Source of the DNA: Oscillospiraceae bacterium
Lineage (GTDB): Bacteria; Bacillota; Clostridia; Oscillospirales; Acutalibacteraceae
Reading direction: 5' to 3'
DNA length: 64,000 bases
Assembly (NCBI GenBank): GCA_015065425.1
Contig: SVQH01000002.1
Coordinates: 1-64,000, forward strand
The position numbers were made by a program, and so were the translations under genes. The notes below the pieces were generated by a model, which saw nothing but the letters and a program-made list of their open reading frames with translations, was not told the origin of the DNA and ran no database searches. Of this stretch, positions 1 through 8,979 are shown one piece after another (position 1 is the first letter of the stretch; each line of letters begins with the position of its first letter).

Positions 1-413
1 GATACGGTACCACAGAGAGTTTCCCATGCTTTTTCATACCAGGGCTTGTCCTCTTCGGGTACGGGAGGTCGCAGCCACGGGTGTACCTGATAGAATTTTT
101 CACTGTTCTGTTTTACAAGCGTTGCTACCTGCTTATCAACACGGATAGCAAGGTCAAGAAATTCGTTTGACTGACGGCGTATCTCGGTTGCTGAATTCTT
201 ATTCTGCTCTTCTTCGGTGATTCTCGTAGAAAGATCTGATACTGCACCGCTGAGATTTCCCACACCGCCGCTTAAGTTGTATGTGCTTGTTCTGACAGCC
301 TTGAAGGCATCTATTACATCTTCGGATTGTGTAATAAAATTAGCCATGTTAAGCTGATATTCTGCTATTGCCACGCCGCCGCCAAGGCCGCCGGCATTTA
401 TTTCAATACGCAC
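1..413 (-). CDS. Type VII secretion (LXG/WXG-like) effector N-terminus, partial
   Basis: Open frame running off the left edge, so only about 137 N-terminal residues are visible. The GTG start at 413 has an AAAGGAG box at 422-428. The protein begins RIEINAGGLGGGVAIAEYQL, then has a helical stretch with LSGGVGNLSGAVSDLS and a charged helix (ITEEEQNKNS), followed by a proline-rich linker (HPWLRPPVPEEDKPWY). Short helical N-terminus, no signal peptide and a following variable region are typical of T7SSb substrates in Firmicutes, but no WXG or LXG motif can be fixed and the C-terminal domain lies outside the window. The upstream neighbour 34 bases away on the same strand is also helical, as expected for an effector with its helper. 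Family assignment is inference. Confidence 0.45.
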   Translation of the reverse strand, partial: MRIEINAGGLGGGVAIAEYQLNMANFITQSEDVIDAFKAVRTSTYNLSGGVGNLSGAVSDLSTRITEEEQNKNSATEIRRQSNEFLDLAIRVDKQVATLVKQNSEKFYQVHPWLRPPVPEEDKPWYEKAWETLCGTV

Positions 414-447
414 ACTTTACACTCCTTTGCAGTATTTGTTCGGGTTA

Positions 448-1089
448 TCAGTACATATAACTTCTGTAGTGATTCATATCATAAGCGTATGAATTCATTG
501 ATGACTGAAGGTATGCCTGAGTCATATTACAGGAATTGATTTTTGAGGTAAGAGAAGAGATGGTACTTTCAAGATTGTTTATCCTTGCTTTAAGATTTGC
601 TATTTCCTGCTCAAGCCTCACCTTTTCATTTTTGAACTGCTGCAAAGCAGAAGCAGAACGCTGATGTCCCTCTACGGTTTTTATTTCGAGTGCATCCTCA
701 AGACTTTTAGGAGCAGTAGCACCTTCTCTTACGATGCTTTTTCTGAAGCTGTCTTCAGTTTTTGAGAGATTTTTTGTTGCTTTGTCAATTTCCCCGGGGA
801 CATCAGTTGAGAACCAACCGCCTCTGCCTTCAAGCATTCCGATTATATCTTTAATTCCTTGAAGTCTTTTTTCAAAGTTTATTTTCTGCGACTTTGCTGA
901 ACTCAGTTGCGATTTCGCAGTACTTTTCTGTGAAACATAACTTCTTTCCTGACTTTCCGATGCCCGCTTCTGATTTGCTGCATTGTTATACTTATTTTTG
1001 TAATAGTAATATGCATCAGACGCTTCATCGGGAGACGGATTATACCAAGACCATGACATGCTTTCTTCAAAAAGTTTTGCCTTAGGCAA
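448..1089 (-). CDS. Coiled-coil protein, possible T7SS helper/substrate
   Basis: 213 residues, TTG start at 1089 with a good AAAGGAG box. No signal peptide. An N-terminal aromatic region (SMSWSWYNPSP, then DAYYYYKNKYNN) is followed by two helical segments rich in Q, K, S and E: about residues 40-80 and a heptad-like coiled coil at about 140-190 (LEQEIANLKARINNLESTISSLTSKI). The tail is tyrosine-rich (YAYDMNHYRSYMY). Length and composition resemble the small helical helper proteins found beside LXG effectors in T7SSb loci. It sits directly upstream of the partial effector-like gene and is probably co-transcribed. No catalytic motif is seen; the function is inferred only from shape and context. 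Confidence 0.5.
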   Translation of the reverse strand: MPKAKLFEESMSWSWYNPSPDEASDAYYYYKNKYNNAANQKRASESQERSYVSQKSTAKSQLSSAKSQKINFEKRLQGIKDIIGMLEGRGGWFSTDVPGEIDKATKNLSKTEDSFRKSIVREGATAPKSLEDALEIKTVEGHQRSASALQQFKNEKVRLEQEIANLKARINNLESTISSLTSKINSCNMTQAYLQSSMNSYAYDMNHYRSYMY

Positions 1090-1524
1090 ACTTTATCTCC
1101 TTTCCTGTGAATTGTGATTTATATTGAAAATAAATTAAATACTTAATATAAACATATAACATATTTATATTTTATTTTCAATACAAAAGTAAAATTTTGT
1201 CGTTTTTGCTAAATTTTGCAGGGTTTTTTGTGTATTCGGTTTTTCAGGAGGAAAATACGGAAAATTCTCCGTATCTGTTATCGGGAATGCTTTTCCCTTG
1301 ACGTTTCATATTATAGGTTTTGAAAAAAAAGTTCTGTAAAACGGATTTTACTTTTTTTGTTATTTGTATATATTTTGCATTATTATGCACATTTTCCTTC
1401 TGAACGGTAACAAGAATTGTAATAAACGGCAAAAAAAGCAAAGCAAAATACATTGCTTTTGATAAATCTTGATTTGCTTTTTTGATATACAGTAAATTTC
1501 TGTTAAGAAAAATTATATTTTTTC
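1090..1524. other. AT-rich intergenic region
   Basis: Divergent region between the T7SS-like pair and the GntR operon. It holds a small hairpin (ATACGGA at 1255-1261 with TCCGTAT at 1268-1274). A 95-codon minus-strand frame at 1244-1531 has no convincing RBS and was not called. Nothing else recognisable. Confidence 0.5.
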
Positions 1525-1553
1525 TTGACAAACAACTGTATTATAGGTATAAT
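1525..1553 (+). promoter_or_regulatory. Consensus sigma-A promoter of the GntR operon
   Basis: TTGACA at 1525-1530 and TATAAT at 1548-1553, spacer 17: a perfect consensus. The spacer and -10 lie within a palindrome (next entry), so a bound repressor would occlude RNA polymerase. Confidence 0.85.
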
Positions 1554-1589
1554 ACGGTTGTAAAGTGTATTATCAGAGTAATACAGTTG
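1533..1589. promoter_or_regulatory. Two palindromic operators for the GntR/YtrA-type regulator
   Basis: Site 1 (1533-1560) is a 28-base inverted repeat, left arm CAACTGTATTATA, right arm TATAATACGGTTG, overlapping the -10. Site 2 (1566-1586) repeats the half-site: TGTATTA, six bases, then TAATACAG, with the GTTG extension to 1589. GTATTA/TAATAC arms resemble operators described for YtrA-subfamily repressors. Two phased sites about 30 bases apart suggest autoregulation. Confidence 0.75.
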
Positions 1590-1602
1590 AGAGGGGATAT
1601 AA

Positions 1603-1974
1603 ATGATTTCTTTCGATTCTTTTGTTGCAGACGGAATACTTCCCATATATCTGCAGATAATTCTTTTTATCAAAAGAGGGCTTATTGCAGGAAGTGTTTC
1701 AGACGGTGAGGAGCTGCCTTCAAGAAGGGTCCTTGCCGCACTTCTCGGAGTAAATCCCAATACGGTTCAGAAAGCTTATGCACTTCTTGAGGAAGAGGGG
1801 CTGATACTTTCAAGAACAGGTGCCGGAAGCTGCATATCGGCTGATGAAAAGACCGTTGAAAGGATAAGAGAGGAGCTTCTTTTGTCCGACATTAAAAATA
1901 TAACCGCCGCTCTTCGTCAGATGGGACTTACGAAAGAGCAGGCGGCTGAAATGATAATTGAAAACTGGGAATGA
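1603..1974 (+). CDS. GntR-family transcriptional regulator (YtrA subfamily)
   Basis: 123 residues: an N-terminal winged helix-turn-helix (about residues 12-75; PIYLQIILFIKRGLIAG, LPSRRVLAALLGVNPNTV, YALLEEEGLI) followed by only about 45 helical residues. This short C-terminal part is the hallmark of the YtrA subfamily, which usually represses an adjacent ABC-transporter operon and responds to cell-envelope stress. ATG at 1603 follows a GAGGGG box. First gene of a tightly packed operon with two membrane proteins, an ATPase and an anchored protein. The palindromes in its own promoter argue for autorepression. The inducer is unknown. Confidence 0.85.
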   Translation: MISFDSFVADGILPIYLQIILFIKRGLIAGSVSDGEELPSRRVLAALLGVNPNTVQKAYALLEEEGLILSRTGAGSCISADEKTVERIREELLLSDIKNITAALRQMGLTKEQAAEMIIENWE

Positions 1975-1984
1975 GGTGGTAAAA

Positions 1985-2716
1985 ATGAAAAAGCATGTAT
2001 CCGTGTTTTATCTTATTGCCCGGGAGAGTGTTTATAGAATAAGCCTCCTGTGGCTGTGTTCGGTCGTATTGCAGAGTGCATTTTTTCTTCTTGCAGCAAA
2101 AGATGAAGCCGTAGAATTAATACCGTCGGTATCGGATGTATTTGTAAATTCGGGTATCGCATTTGTATTTTATATAACATTTATAATAACAGCAGTTTTA
2201 CTGTGTAAAACGGGAATGCAGTTCAATACAAAAACAGGCTATACCCTGAGAAGGCTCAGAACAGGTGAAAAAACTGTGGTAACGTGGCAGTTCACATATA
2301 ATGCCCTTGTAGTTTTTTTGTGCATGGTTTTTGAAATACTTCTCTGTTTTGCCCTTGCAAATGCTGCAACACGCATACTTCCCGAAAAATTTATAACCTC
2401 TCAGAGTGTTTATCTTGCGTTTTATAACTGTAATTTCCTTCAAAGCTTGTTTGCGGGCAGGGATGTTATGAGAATAGTAAGAAATATTGTGACAGTAATT
2501 TCACTTGCAATTAATTTTTCTGCTTTTTCATACCTTTTCAGACGGGGCAAAAAATGGATAGGGGCCATTCTTGTGACGGCGGCAGTGTTTTTTGTCTTTG
2601 TCCGTCCCGAGAAAATGTCAGTGTTGGAGTTTGATGTGCTGATGCTGTCGGTGATGGTGCTGCTGATTTTTATTGCCGCGGCCGCCGTAATAAGGAGGGA
2701 CAGACATGAAGCATAA
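1985..2716 (+). CDS. ABC transporter membrane subunit (YtrC/D-like)
   Basis: 243 residues with about six hydrophobic segments (for example LLWLCSVVLQSAFFLLAA near the N-terminus, FVFYITFIITAVLLC, and three C-terminal helices ending VMVLLIFIAAAAVI). Start set at ATG 1985 (MKKHVSV) because a GAGGTGG box lies just upstream and overlaps the end of the regulator gene; an upstream in-frame start would sit inside that gene. The next gene starts 11 bases before its stop, indicating translational coupling. It resembles permease-like proteins of GntR-controlled ABC systems; the transported substrate cannot be told. Confidence 0.65.
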   Translation: MKKHVSVFYLIARESVYRISLLWLCSVVLQSAFFLLAAKDEAVELIPSVSDVFVNSGIAFVFYITFIITAVLLCKTGMQFNTKTGYTLRRLRTGEKTVVTWQFTYNALVVFLCMVFEILLCFALANAATRILPEKFITSQSVYLAFYNCNFLQSLFAGRDVMRIVRNIVTVISLAINFSAFSYLFRRGKKWIGAILVTAAVFFVFVRPEKMSVLEFDVLMLSVMVLLIFIAAAAVIRRDRHEA

Positions 2717-3206
2717 AATCAGTGATTATTTTCCTGTGGGATATAATGTGAGAAAAGTGAGAAATTCAATCATAGCAGGTTATATTTTACCTGTTGTCTC
2801 ATCGGCAATAATATTCTTTTCAAACTTTTTTTATAATTATAACAGTCTTTTTCAGTATAACATAGCAGCGGGTGAAAGAGAGATAATTCAGGGAGCGAGA
2901 ATGGTAAGCTTTGAATATTTAAGAGAACATATCTTTGATATATTCATTGTGTTCGTCTTTTATCTTATAATTGTGGCTGTATATAATTTTATATACCACT
3001 ATCAAGGCTCAAAAAGCATATATACAATGAAAAGGCTTCCTTCAAAAACGGAGCTTTACAGAAGGTGTCTTACCGTGCCTGCCTTTTTTCTGTTACTCGG
3101 TTTCATTACTGCTCTGATGCTAAATTTCGTTTACTATATTTTTTACATTATGACGGTTCCTTATGAGTGTCTTGCACCATCATGGAACACCATGTGGAGG
3201 TTATGA
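2706..3206 (+). CDS. Small ABC transporter membrane subunit
   Basis: 166 residues with at least four predicted membrane helices: residues about 20-42, 76-96 (IFDIFIVFVFYLIIVAVYNF) and two near 120-150. A conserved-looking cytoplasmic segment GSKSIYTMKRLPSKTELYRR lies between helices 2 and 3; the pattern YTMKRLP followed by KxELY is seen in permeases paired with YtrB-type ATPases. It overlaps the previous gene by 11 bases and ends one base before the ATPase start, so it is part of the same operon. Short for a stand-alone permease, so it probably pairs with the 1985-2716 protein. Confidence 0.6.
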   Translation: MKHKISDYFPVGYNVRKVRNSIIAGYILPVVSSAIIFFSNFFYNYNSLFQYNIAAGEREIIQGARMVSFEYLREHIFDIFIVFVFYLIIVAVYNFIYHYQGSKSIYTMKRLPSKTELYRRCLTVPAFFLLLGFITALMLNFVYYIFYIMTVPYECLAPSWNTMWRL

Positions 3207-3207
3207 T

Positions 3208-3942
3208 ATGCTGAAAATTGATAATCTTACAAAAAAATACGGAACAAAAACTGCTCTTGACGGGATATCTCTTGCATTTCCGCGTGGAGAGATAGTTGGA
3301 CTTTTCGGAGAAAACGGAGCAGGAAAAACCACTCTTATGAAATGTATTCTTGATTTTCTTCACTTCAAGGGTGAAATAACTCTTGACGGGGAAAAAATAA
3401 GCACGAAAAACATTGAGAAAATATCTTTTGCTACAAGTGAGCATTCCTTTTTCCCTGCTTTGAGTCCCATGTCACATAAGGATTTTTATTTACAGCACTT
3501 TCCCTCGTTCAATGAAAAAAGGTTCAACGGGCTTATGGAATTTTTCTCTCTTCCCGAAAAGAAACCTCTGAGAAGCTTTTCCACAGGTCAGAAAAATCAG
3601 TTTGAGGTCATTCTCGCACTCTCACAGGGAGCTGATTATATACTTATGGATGAGCCTTTTGCGGGAAACGATGTCTTCAACCGTGAGGATTTTTATAAGG
3701 TACTTGCAGGAATTCTCTCAGAAAATGAAACTGTCATACTTTCAACACATCTCATTGAAGAGGTCTCTGATTTTATCGGCAGAGCCGTACTCATACATGA
3801 CGGAAAAATTATTGCCGATGTGAAAGCCGAGGACATTGAAGAACAGGGGTATTCTCTTATGTCTTATATCAAAAAACAGTATGACTACAGAGGAGACAGA
3901 GTAAGCAAAGCACTTTCCGATATGACAGACGAGGAGGCGTGA
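3208..3942 (+). CDS. ABC transporter ATP-binding protein
   Basis: 244 residues. Walker A GENGAGKT (residues 34-41), a degenerate signature FSTGQKNQ, Walker B YILMDEP, and H-loop STH are all visible, so the ATPase should be functional. Start at ATG 3208 chosen because GGAGG sits at 3196-3200; an upstream in-frame start lacks an RBS. The region after the H-loop is short, as in YtrB-like ATPases. It energises the two membrane proteins encoded just upstream. Substrate unknown; GntR/YtrA-linked systems are usually tied to envelope stress or antimicrobial resistance. Confidence 0.85.
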   Translation: MLKIDNLTKKYGTKTALDGISLAFPRGEIVGLFGENGAGKTTLMKCILDFLHFKGEITLDGEKISTKNIEKISFATSEHSFFPALSPMSHKDFYLQHFPSFNEKRFNGLMEFFSLPEKKPLRSFSTGQKNQFEVILALSQGADYILMDEPFAGNDVFNREDFYKVLAGILSENETVILSTHLIEEVSDFIGRAVLIHDGKIIADVKAEDIEEQGYSLMSYIKKQYDYRGDRVSKALSDMTDEEA

Positions 3943-3944
3943 AT

Positions 3945-5360
3945 ATGAAAAAGGTAATAGCATTTCTCCTTGTTCTGACACTCTCAGCATCTCTTCTTAC
4001 GGTATTTATGGCAAAAGAGCTGCTTTATCAGGGAGAAAATGTAAGCTTTACTCTGATAAATGAATTTGGTGACAGAAAATATCTTGAAGGTATCACGGTA
4101 GATACTCTTATTGAGCACAGTGATATGCTTATGTGGAAGTCCTCTTTTGATTTTAATGAAAATACATCCACAGAGCTTTCATTTTACAAAACACGGTACA
4201 GATATTTATTAGAAAAACAGTATTGGGGACTGGATCTCGGCTCATTCGATATAATTGACCTGAAAAACGAAAATGAAAAGCTGGGAGAATATCTCGGAGA
4301 TTTCAAAAACGGCATGGCTGAGGGTGAAAGAAAGACCTTCACCGTCAGGATGAAGGACTATTTCCGATATTACCCCATCCATGTTAATCTTCACCTTCCC
4401 GATATCTACATTGACTTTGTGACCATTAATACTTTTGAAAAAGGTTATTACGAGCAATCGGGAATAACCAAAGAACGTGCAGAGGGGTTTATAAGAGCCT
4501 GCGAGGAGTTTTTCAGAGTCCCCGTAGCAGAAGATGATATAAGAGAATATGGTATTGAAGCGGGAGAGTGCGGATATTCCTATTCAAGTGAATTCAGAAA
4601 CAGCTTCGGCTACAGTACCTACAATGCCGTATTTCCCGGAAAATGTTATATGACCTTTGATAACTGCTCCGACGGCAGTGAGACTTCTTCACCGACTCTT
4701 CTTGATACTTCTCTGATTCCGGGAGGCTACGGTATCTATCTCATCCCCTTCGGTGACGGCGATGTGTATTATGAGGACATGAAAAATGTTTATCCGCTTG
4801 ACCCCGAAAGCAGAGTTATCTCCTTTTGGGGAGACGAAGAGAAAGGTTTACTGTACTGTGCTTTTTGTGAAAACGGAAAACTGTATTTCAGAATTATTGA
4901 CGAGAGCACCATGACAGACATATTCTCTGCTGAACTCTTCAGTTTCGGATACGGAGACTATATGTATTATCAGGGCGGAGAGGATTTCTTTGTGTTTTTC
5001 AAAAACGACAGGGAGATTGCCGTAGTCAGTAAAAATTCCGACAGCACATATAAAATTGCCATGAAAAGTAAAATTTCCGAGGAAGACCATACAGTGTGGC
5101 CCTATCACCCCTATGCGGCAGATATAGCTTTTACGGGAGACAGACTGATATTTGCCGAGACGAACAGCTTCGCTGCTCCAGAAGAAAACGTAAAAAACTG
5201 TATGCTGTCCGTTACCGTGGTTAATGAAGAGGGTATTGTATATTTCGGAGAATGGGAAAGCTCTCTCAGTGAATATGTTGACTGGGGATACAACGGTATC
5301 TGTAATTTTGCCGACTATGGAGAAGGAGTAAAAATAAAACATAATTTATCAATCTTTTGA
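3945..5360 (+). CDS. Membrane-anchored extracytoplasmic protein of the ABC operon
   Basis: 471 residues. One N-terminal hydrophobic segment (KKVIAFLLVLTLSASLLTVF) without a lipobox cysteine, so a signal anchor or cleaved signal peptide; the rest is soluble, rich in aromatic and acidic residues (for example FSFGYGDYMYYQGGEDFF). It may fold as a beta-propeller-like domain, but I recognise no family. ATG at 3945 is preceded by GAGGAGG; a GTG at 3939 is in frame but lies in the RBS. Last gene of the operon, followed by a terminator. Proposed role: extracellular sensor or partner of the transporter (inference). Confidence 0.6.
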   Translation: MKKVIAFLLVLTLSASLLTVFMAKELLYQGENVSFTLINEFGDRKYLEGITVDTLIEHSDMLMWKSSFDFNENTSTELSFYKTRYRYLLEKQYWGLDLGSFDIIDLKNENEKLGEYLGDFKNGMAEGERKTFTVRMKDYFRYYPIHVNLHLPDIYIDFVTINTFEKGYYEQSGITKERAEGFIRACEEFFRVPVAEDDIREYGIEAGECGYSYSSEFRNSFGYSTYNAVFPGKCYMTFDNCSDGSETSSPTLLDTSLIPGGYGIYLIPFGDGDVYYEDMKNVYPLDPESRVISFWGDEEKGLLYCAFCENGKLYFRIIDESTMTDIFSAELFSFGYGDYMYYQGGEDFFVFFKNDREIAVVSKNSDSTYKIAMKSKISEEDHTVWPYHPYAADIAFTGDRLIFAETNSFAAPEENVKNCMLSVTVVNEEGIVYFGEWESSLSEYVDWGYNGICNFADYGEGVKIKHNLSIF

Positions 5361-5437
5361 TTATAATTGTAATTTCTCCGAAGGAAAAGAACACGGTGCG
5401 AAAATAACGGTTGAATAATTTTCGGTACAATGAAAAC

Positions 5438-5468
5438 GGGACTCGCTTCAGTGCGAATCCCTTTTTTT
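5438..5468 (+). terminator. Rho-independent terminator
   Basis: GGGACTCGC at 5438-5446 pairs with GCGAATCCC at 5453-5461 (one mismatch), followed by a run of T to 5468. Ends the 1603-5360 operon; the convergent permease gene ends at 5472. Confidence 0.75.
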
Positions 5469-5471
5469 GGT

Positions 5472-8057
5472 TCATCCGTAATATTCTTCGTAAGTATAAT
5501 TGTAATTTTTTACATAATCGGGGGCGTCGGAGTCGGAAAGATATCTTACGCAGAATAATCCGTCGGTGTATTTTATGAGACAGTAGTATCCTTCGGAGAA
5601 GGTATATTCATGAAGCTTCATGATTGTGTTAAGCTCAGTGATTCTTTCTTTGTCCGTTATGATATTTTCGCTGACGGAGCTTACGATGTCATTATTTCCG
5701 GTTTCATGGGGGGCGATGAATATATCATCCGGATACAAAGGATAAGCGAAGAATTCCCGGATTGTGTCCGAATCTCCGTAATTGAAATTGTAGTCAGACT
5801 CTTTGTAAATTTTTCTGAAAGAAACCGATTCTATTTCAAGCTTTTCCGAAAAACAGTCGCTCATTCCCAGTTCTTTAAGAAGTGAGAGGGTGTTTGCCAT
5901 CTTCTCGGTTACGATTATATCATAGGACTGAGCATTCTGCATTCCTCCGAGACAGCTGTACAGGTCAGTCAGATATTCGCTGTATACGGAACTTTCTTCG
6001 GGGAGCATGATATCCTCTTCCGGAATTTCATACTGCGGAAATTCGGGAACGGGCATGGTTATGCTTGTCACGGGCTCTTCAAAATATATATCGGGAGAAT
6101 TATAAATACTGTTGTCATAATAGGGATCATAACCGTTTACGCCTTCAATTTTGTAGGCTTTTTCGTTTATGTCAAAGCTTATGACACCGAGCTGCTTTGC
6201 ATCGCCTGTGAGATAATCGGAGGCACTTTGCATAGCCAAGTCATCATACACAGCCTTCTTAAGACGGCAAAAATCCTCTTCCGTTAGCTTGAGAAGTCTG
6301 CTTTCTCTCAGAGACGGAGCTCTTGCAAAAACATTACTGTATTCATATTCAAAGGCGAGTTCCCTTATTATATAATCGTCAACATAGCTGTAAACTGCGG
6401 CAAGGGATTTTATATTATCTAATCTGTTTTCTTCAAAGAACATGTCATAAAGTTCATTTTTATAGCTCTTTGTGTCAAAGAGTGTAAATAATTCAGATAC
6501 CTCACTTTTATTTGTAAGAGAAAGTTTTCTCTGTGAATAAGAGCCGTTTTTAAGGTTGTATCTGATAACGATACTGCAGCGTGTTCCGTCGTCCTCAACA
6601 CGGCGGTTTATATATTCGTGCATATTTATAATAGCTTCAATATCCTCGGATTCGGTCATTTCGGGAAGAAAACGCTTTCTGTAATCTTCAAAAGTATATA
6701 TAAAGCCGTCCGACATCCAGCCTGAAGGCTTACGCATTGTTGATATCTGTGTGTATGAAAAGGGAATTGCAACTTCAACCGATTCTACTTTATTTATATC
6801 GGGAATATATGTGTCATATCCGAATGCACCCGTTGCACATATTGTAAAAATTATTGCAATAACTGCCGCATGTGCAACAAATTTATAAAGAGAAGTGAGT
6901 ATTTTCTTTAAGCTTCTCTTTAAGAATATTTCTGCGATAAGATAGAGCACAAAGGCAACTGCCGCACCCATTGAGAGAACGATGGCTGGAGGAGTCCATC
7001 TCATTTCTGACAGGAAAAGGCATGACCCGAAAAGACACAGTTCAAATATCATCAGGTTGCTGAGCACCTTGTTTGTGTTAAGAAAACCGCAGTTTTCGGC
7101 TTTTATTCTTCTGAAAAGGAAGGTGCCGAGAAGTGCCGCAGCAGATGCCGTTATGAACCAGGGGAAATGGATGAATATATCGGGTAAACGCCATTTTTCT
7201 TCGGTTGCTTCAAGAATTATTTCCCCGTCGCTTATTGAACCTACGCCGAAAGTGAACATTTCATCTGCAAAAAACAGAACGGGATTATATTTTGCCGTTG
7301 CTTCAAGGTAGGAGATACCCGAACTTCCGTAGGTGTAGGCATTTTGTGTGAAATGTTCAATATATGTGTTGAGAGTGGATGTTGGAAGAAATGCACCTAC
7401 AATATTTTCAAGGATAAAGAAAAAGATCGTGGGAGCGAAAAGAAGTGCAACGGAGTATACAATAGCCTCCGAAACAGTTCCCACACTTGAAAATACACAG
7501 GCTGTAAAGCTGTAGCACAGAAGAAGGAACACTGATATACCGCAGTAATACTGCAGCAGTACAATAATCAGTCTCCATGACAGCCCGAGAAAAGCGGTGT
7601 TTACGATGTAGGAAAGAATAACGGGAATGAGGGTGGCTGCACATAAAAACAGTGCACCCGATGCGTATTTTGAAAGAAACAGCGTTGTTCTCTTTATACC
7701 GAGGCTGTAATAAACATTTACCGTTCTCTTGTCACATATAAAGTTGAATATCCGTACTGCCGTAAGAATTGAAAGAAGTCCCAGTACACCGAGTATGATG
7801 TAAATTATGGCAGTATCAAGAAAAACAGTTGAGCCGAAAACGGAAAACTCAAACATATCCTTTGCAGTTTTTGCCATGCCCGTGATGTCTTTATTTGCTT
7901 CTGAATTGATGGAGATAAATTCGGCAAAGGGGAGAACAGCCATTATGACGGTAAGAAAGATGCATATAAGCAGAGTCGGTAAAAATGCTGATGAAAGGCC
8001 GCTTACATAAGAATATGCGGCACCCTTCTTTTTACTTAAAGATTTGTGAAAAATCAT
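5472..8057 (-). CDS. Large ABC transporter permease
   Basis: 861 residues. About eight to ten membrane helices occupy the first 400 residues (first: LPTLLICIFLTVIMAVLPF), then a final helix near residue 400 (HAAVIAIIFTICATGAFGY) leads into a soluble, acidic domain of roughly 430 residues to the C-terminus, probably extracytoplasmic. The motif YYSLGIKRTTLF after the second helix is typical of permeases paired with GntR-linked ATPases. Start at ATG 8057 (MIFHKSLSKKKG), with GGAGG upstream inside the ATPase gene; 26 bases overlap that gene. The very large terminal domain is unusual. Substrate unknown. Confidence 0.7.
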   Translation of the reverse strand: MIFHKSLSKKKGAAYSYVSGLSSAFLPTLLICIFLTVIMAVLPFAEFISINSEANKDITGMAKTAKDMFEFSVFGSTVFLDTAIIYIILGVLGLLSILTAVRIFNFICDKRTVNVYYSLGIKRTTLFLSKYASGALFLCAATLIPVILSYIVNTAFLGLSWRLIIVLLQYYCGISVFLLLCYSFTACVFSSVGTVSEAIVYSVALLFAPTIFFFILENIVGAFLPTSTLNTYIEHFTQNAYTYGSSGISYLEATAKYNPVLFFADEMFTFGVGSISDGEIILEATEEKWRLPDIFIHFPWFITASAAALLGTFLFRRIKAENCGFLNTNKVLSNLMIFELCLFGSCLFLSEMRWTPPAIVLSMGAAVAFVLYLIAEIFLKRSLKKILTSLYKFVAHAAVIAIIFTICATGAFGYDTYIPDINKVESVEVAIPFSYTQISTMRKPSGWMSDGFIYTFEDYRKRFLPEMTESEDIEAIINMHEYINRRVEDDGTRCSIVIRYNLKNGSYSQRKLSLTNKSEVSELFTLFDTKSYKNELYDMFFEENRLDNIKSLAAVYSYVDDYIIRELAFEYEYSNVFARAPSLRESRLLKLTEEDFCRLKKAVYDDLAMQSASDYLTGDAKQLGVISFDINEKAYKIEGVNGYDPYYDNSIYNSPDIYFEEPVTSITMPVPEFPQYEIPEEDIMLPEESSVYSEYLTDLYSCLGGMQNAQSYDIIVTEKMANTLSLLKELGMSDCFSEKLEIESVSFRKIYKESDYNFNYGDSDTIREFFAYPLYPDDIFIAPHETGNNDIVSSVSENIITDKERITELNTIMKLHEYTFSEGYYCLIKYTDGLFCVRYLSDSDAPDYVKNYNYTYEEYYG

Positions 8058-8937
8058 AGTCCACACCCTCCACTTCTTCAAGGAATATTTCCTCCATGCT
8101 CATGGGGAACTGCTCGAGGTAAACGGGGTTCATTGCCCTTATCAGTTCCTCTGCCTTCTCTTTTTCACCTTTTACGGTGACGGTTATAAGTCTGCCGTCT
8201 TTTGTGAATTTTGAAAGAGGTACCATTGCAAAATCCTCTTCAAATTTGTCATCATCTTCTGCGAATGCCATACGGTATTTTGTGAAATCGTTTCCCACAT
8301 CGGACAAATCGTGGTCAAGCACCAGCTTTTTGCCGTTGATAAGCCCGAAACGGTCACAGAGGTCTTCAAGGTCATGAAGATTGTGTGAGGAAATAATAAC
8401 ATGTGCTCCTCTGTCTTTTACATATTCTTTTACAAGATTTTTGATTATTTGTCTTTTCTGAGGGTCAAGTCCGTCAAAGGATTCGTCAAGGAGAAGAAAA
8501 TCGGGATTTGTTGCCATTGCAAGGACAAGCTCTGCCTGACGCTGCATACCCTTTGAAAAGCCGTTGAGATTTTTTTTCGGGTCAAGTCCGAAAACATCCG
8601 TAAGACTTCTGAAGGTGTCATAGCTGAAGTTTCTGTAATAGCCGTTATAAAAAGCTGCCATTTTGTTCATGCTGGCATAAGGCTTGAAATAAATGTCGTC
8701 GGGCACATAGAAAAGTCTTGCTTTCTGACGGGCATTGTCATATATGTTTTCCGAATCATAAAGTATCTCTCCGCCGTTTGCTTTATAAACACCTGAGGCA
8801 GTTTTCAGAAGTGTTGTCTTGCCCGCTCCGTTATAGCCTATAAGCCCGTAAATGCTGCCTTCCTTTACAGAAAAGCTTATGCCTTCAATGGCTTTATATT
8901 TGCCGTAGCATTTGGTTACATTCTTAATTTCAATCAA
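8032..8937 (-). CDS. ABC transporter ATP-binding protein
   Basis: 301 residues, TTG start at 8937 with a GGGAGGA box. Walker A GYNGAGKT (34-41), signature FSKGMQRQ, Walker B FLLLDESFDGLDP and H-loop SSHNLHDLEDL are clear. The FSKGM signature is characteristic of the YtrB-like ATPase group. A C-terminal domain of about 80 residues follows (MAFAEDDDKF onwards). It overlaps the permease gene and surely forms one transporter with it. No regulator gene is attached, unlike the first ABC operon. Confidence 0.85.
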   Translation of the reverse strand: MIEIKNVTKCYGKYKAIEGISFSVKEGSIYGLIGYNGAGKTTLLKTASGVYKANGGEILYDSENIYDNARQKARLFYVPDDIYFKPYASMNKMAAFYNGYYRNFSYDTFRSLTDVFGLDPKKNLNGFSKGMQRQAELVLAMATNPDFLLLDESFDGLDPQKRQIIKNLVKEYVKDRGAHVIISSHNLHDLEDLCDRFGLINGKKLVLDHDLSDVGNDFTKYRMAFAEDDDKFEEDFAMVPLSKFTKDGRLITVTVKGEKEKAEELIRAMNPVYLEQFPMSMEEIFLEEVEGVDYDFSQIFK

Positions 8938-8979
8938 GGTAAATTCCTCCCTTCAGCTGTATTTTAGCATGAAAAAAAA

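Noticed and set aside
1244..1531. 95-codon minus-strand frame with a hydrophobic segment
   Set aside because: No ribosome binding site, AT-driven composition, and it overlaps the GntR promoter on the opposite strand.
5438..5461. tRNA-like T-arm (GTGCGAATCCC)
   Set aside because: No acceptor, D or anticodon arms; it is the right arm of a terminator.
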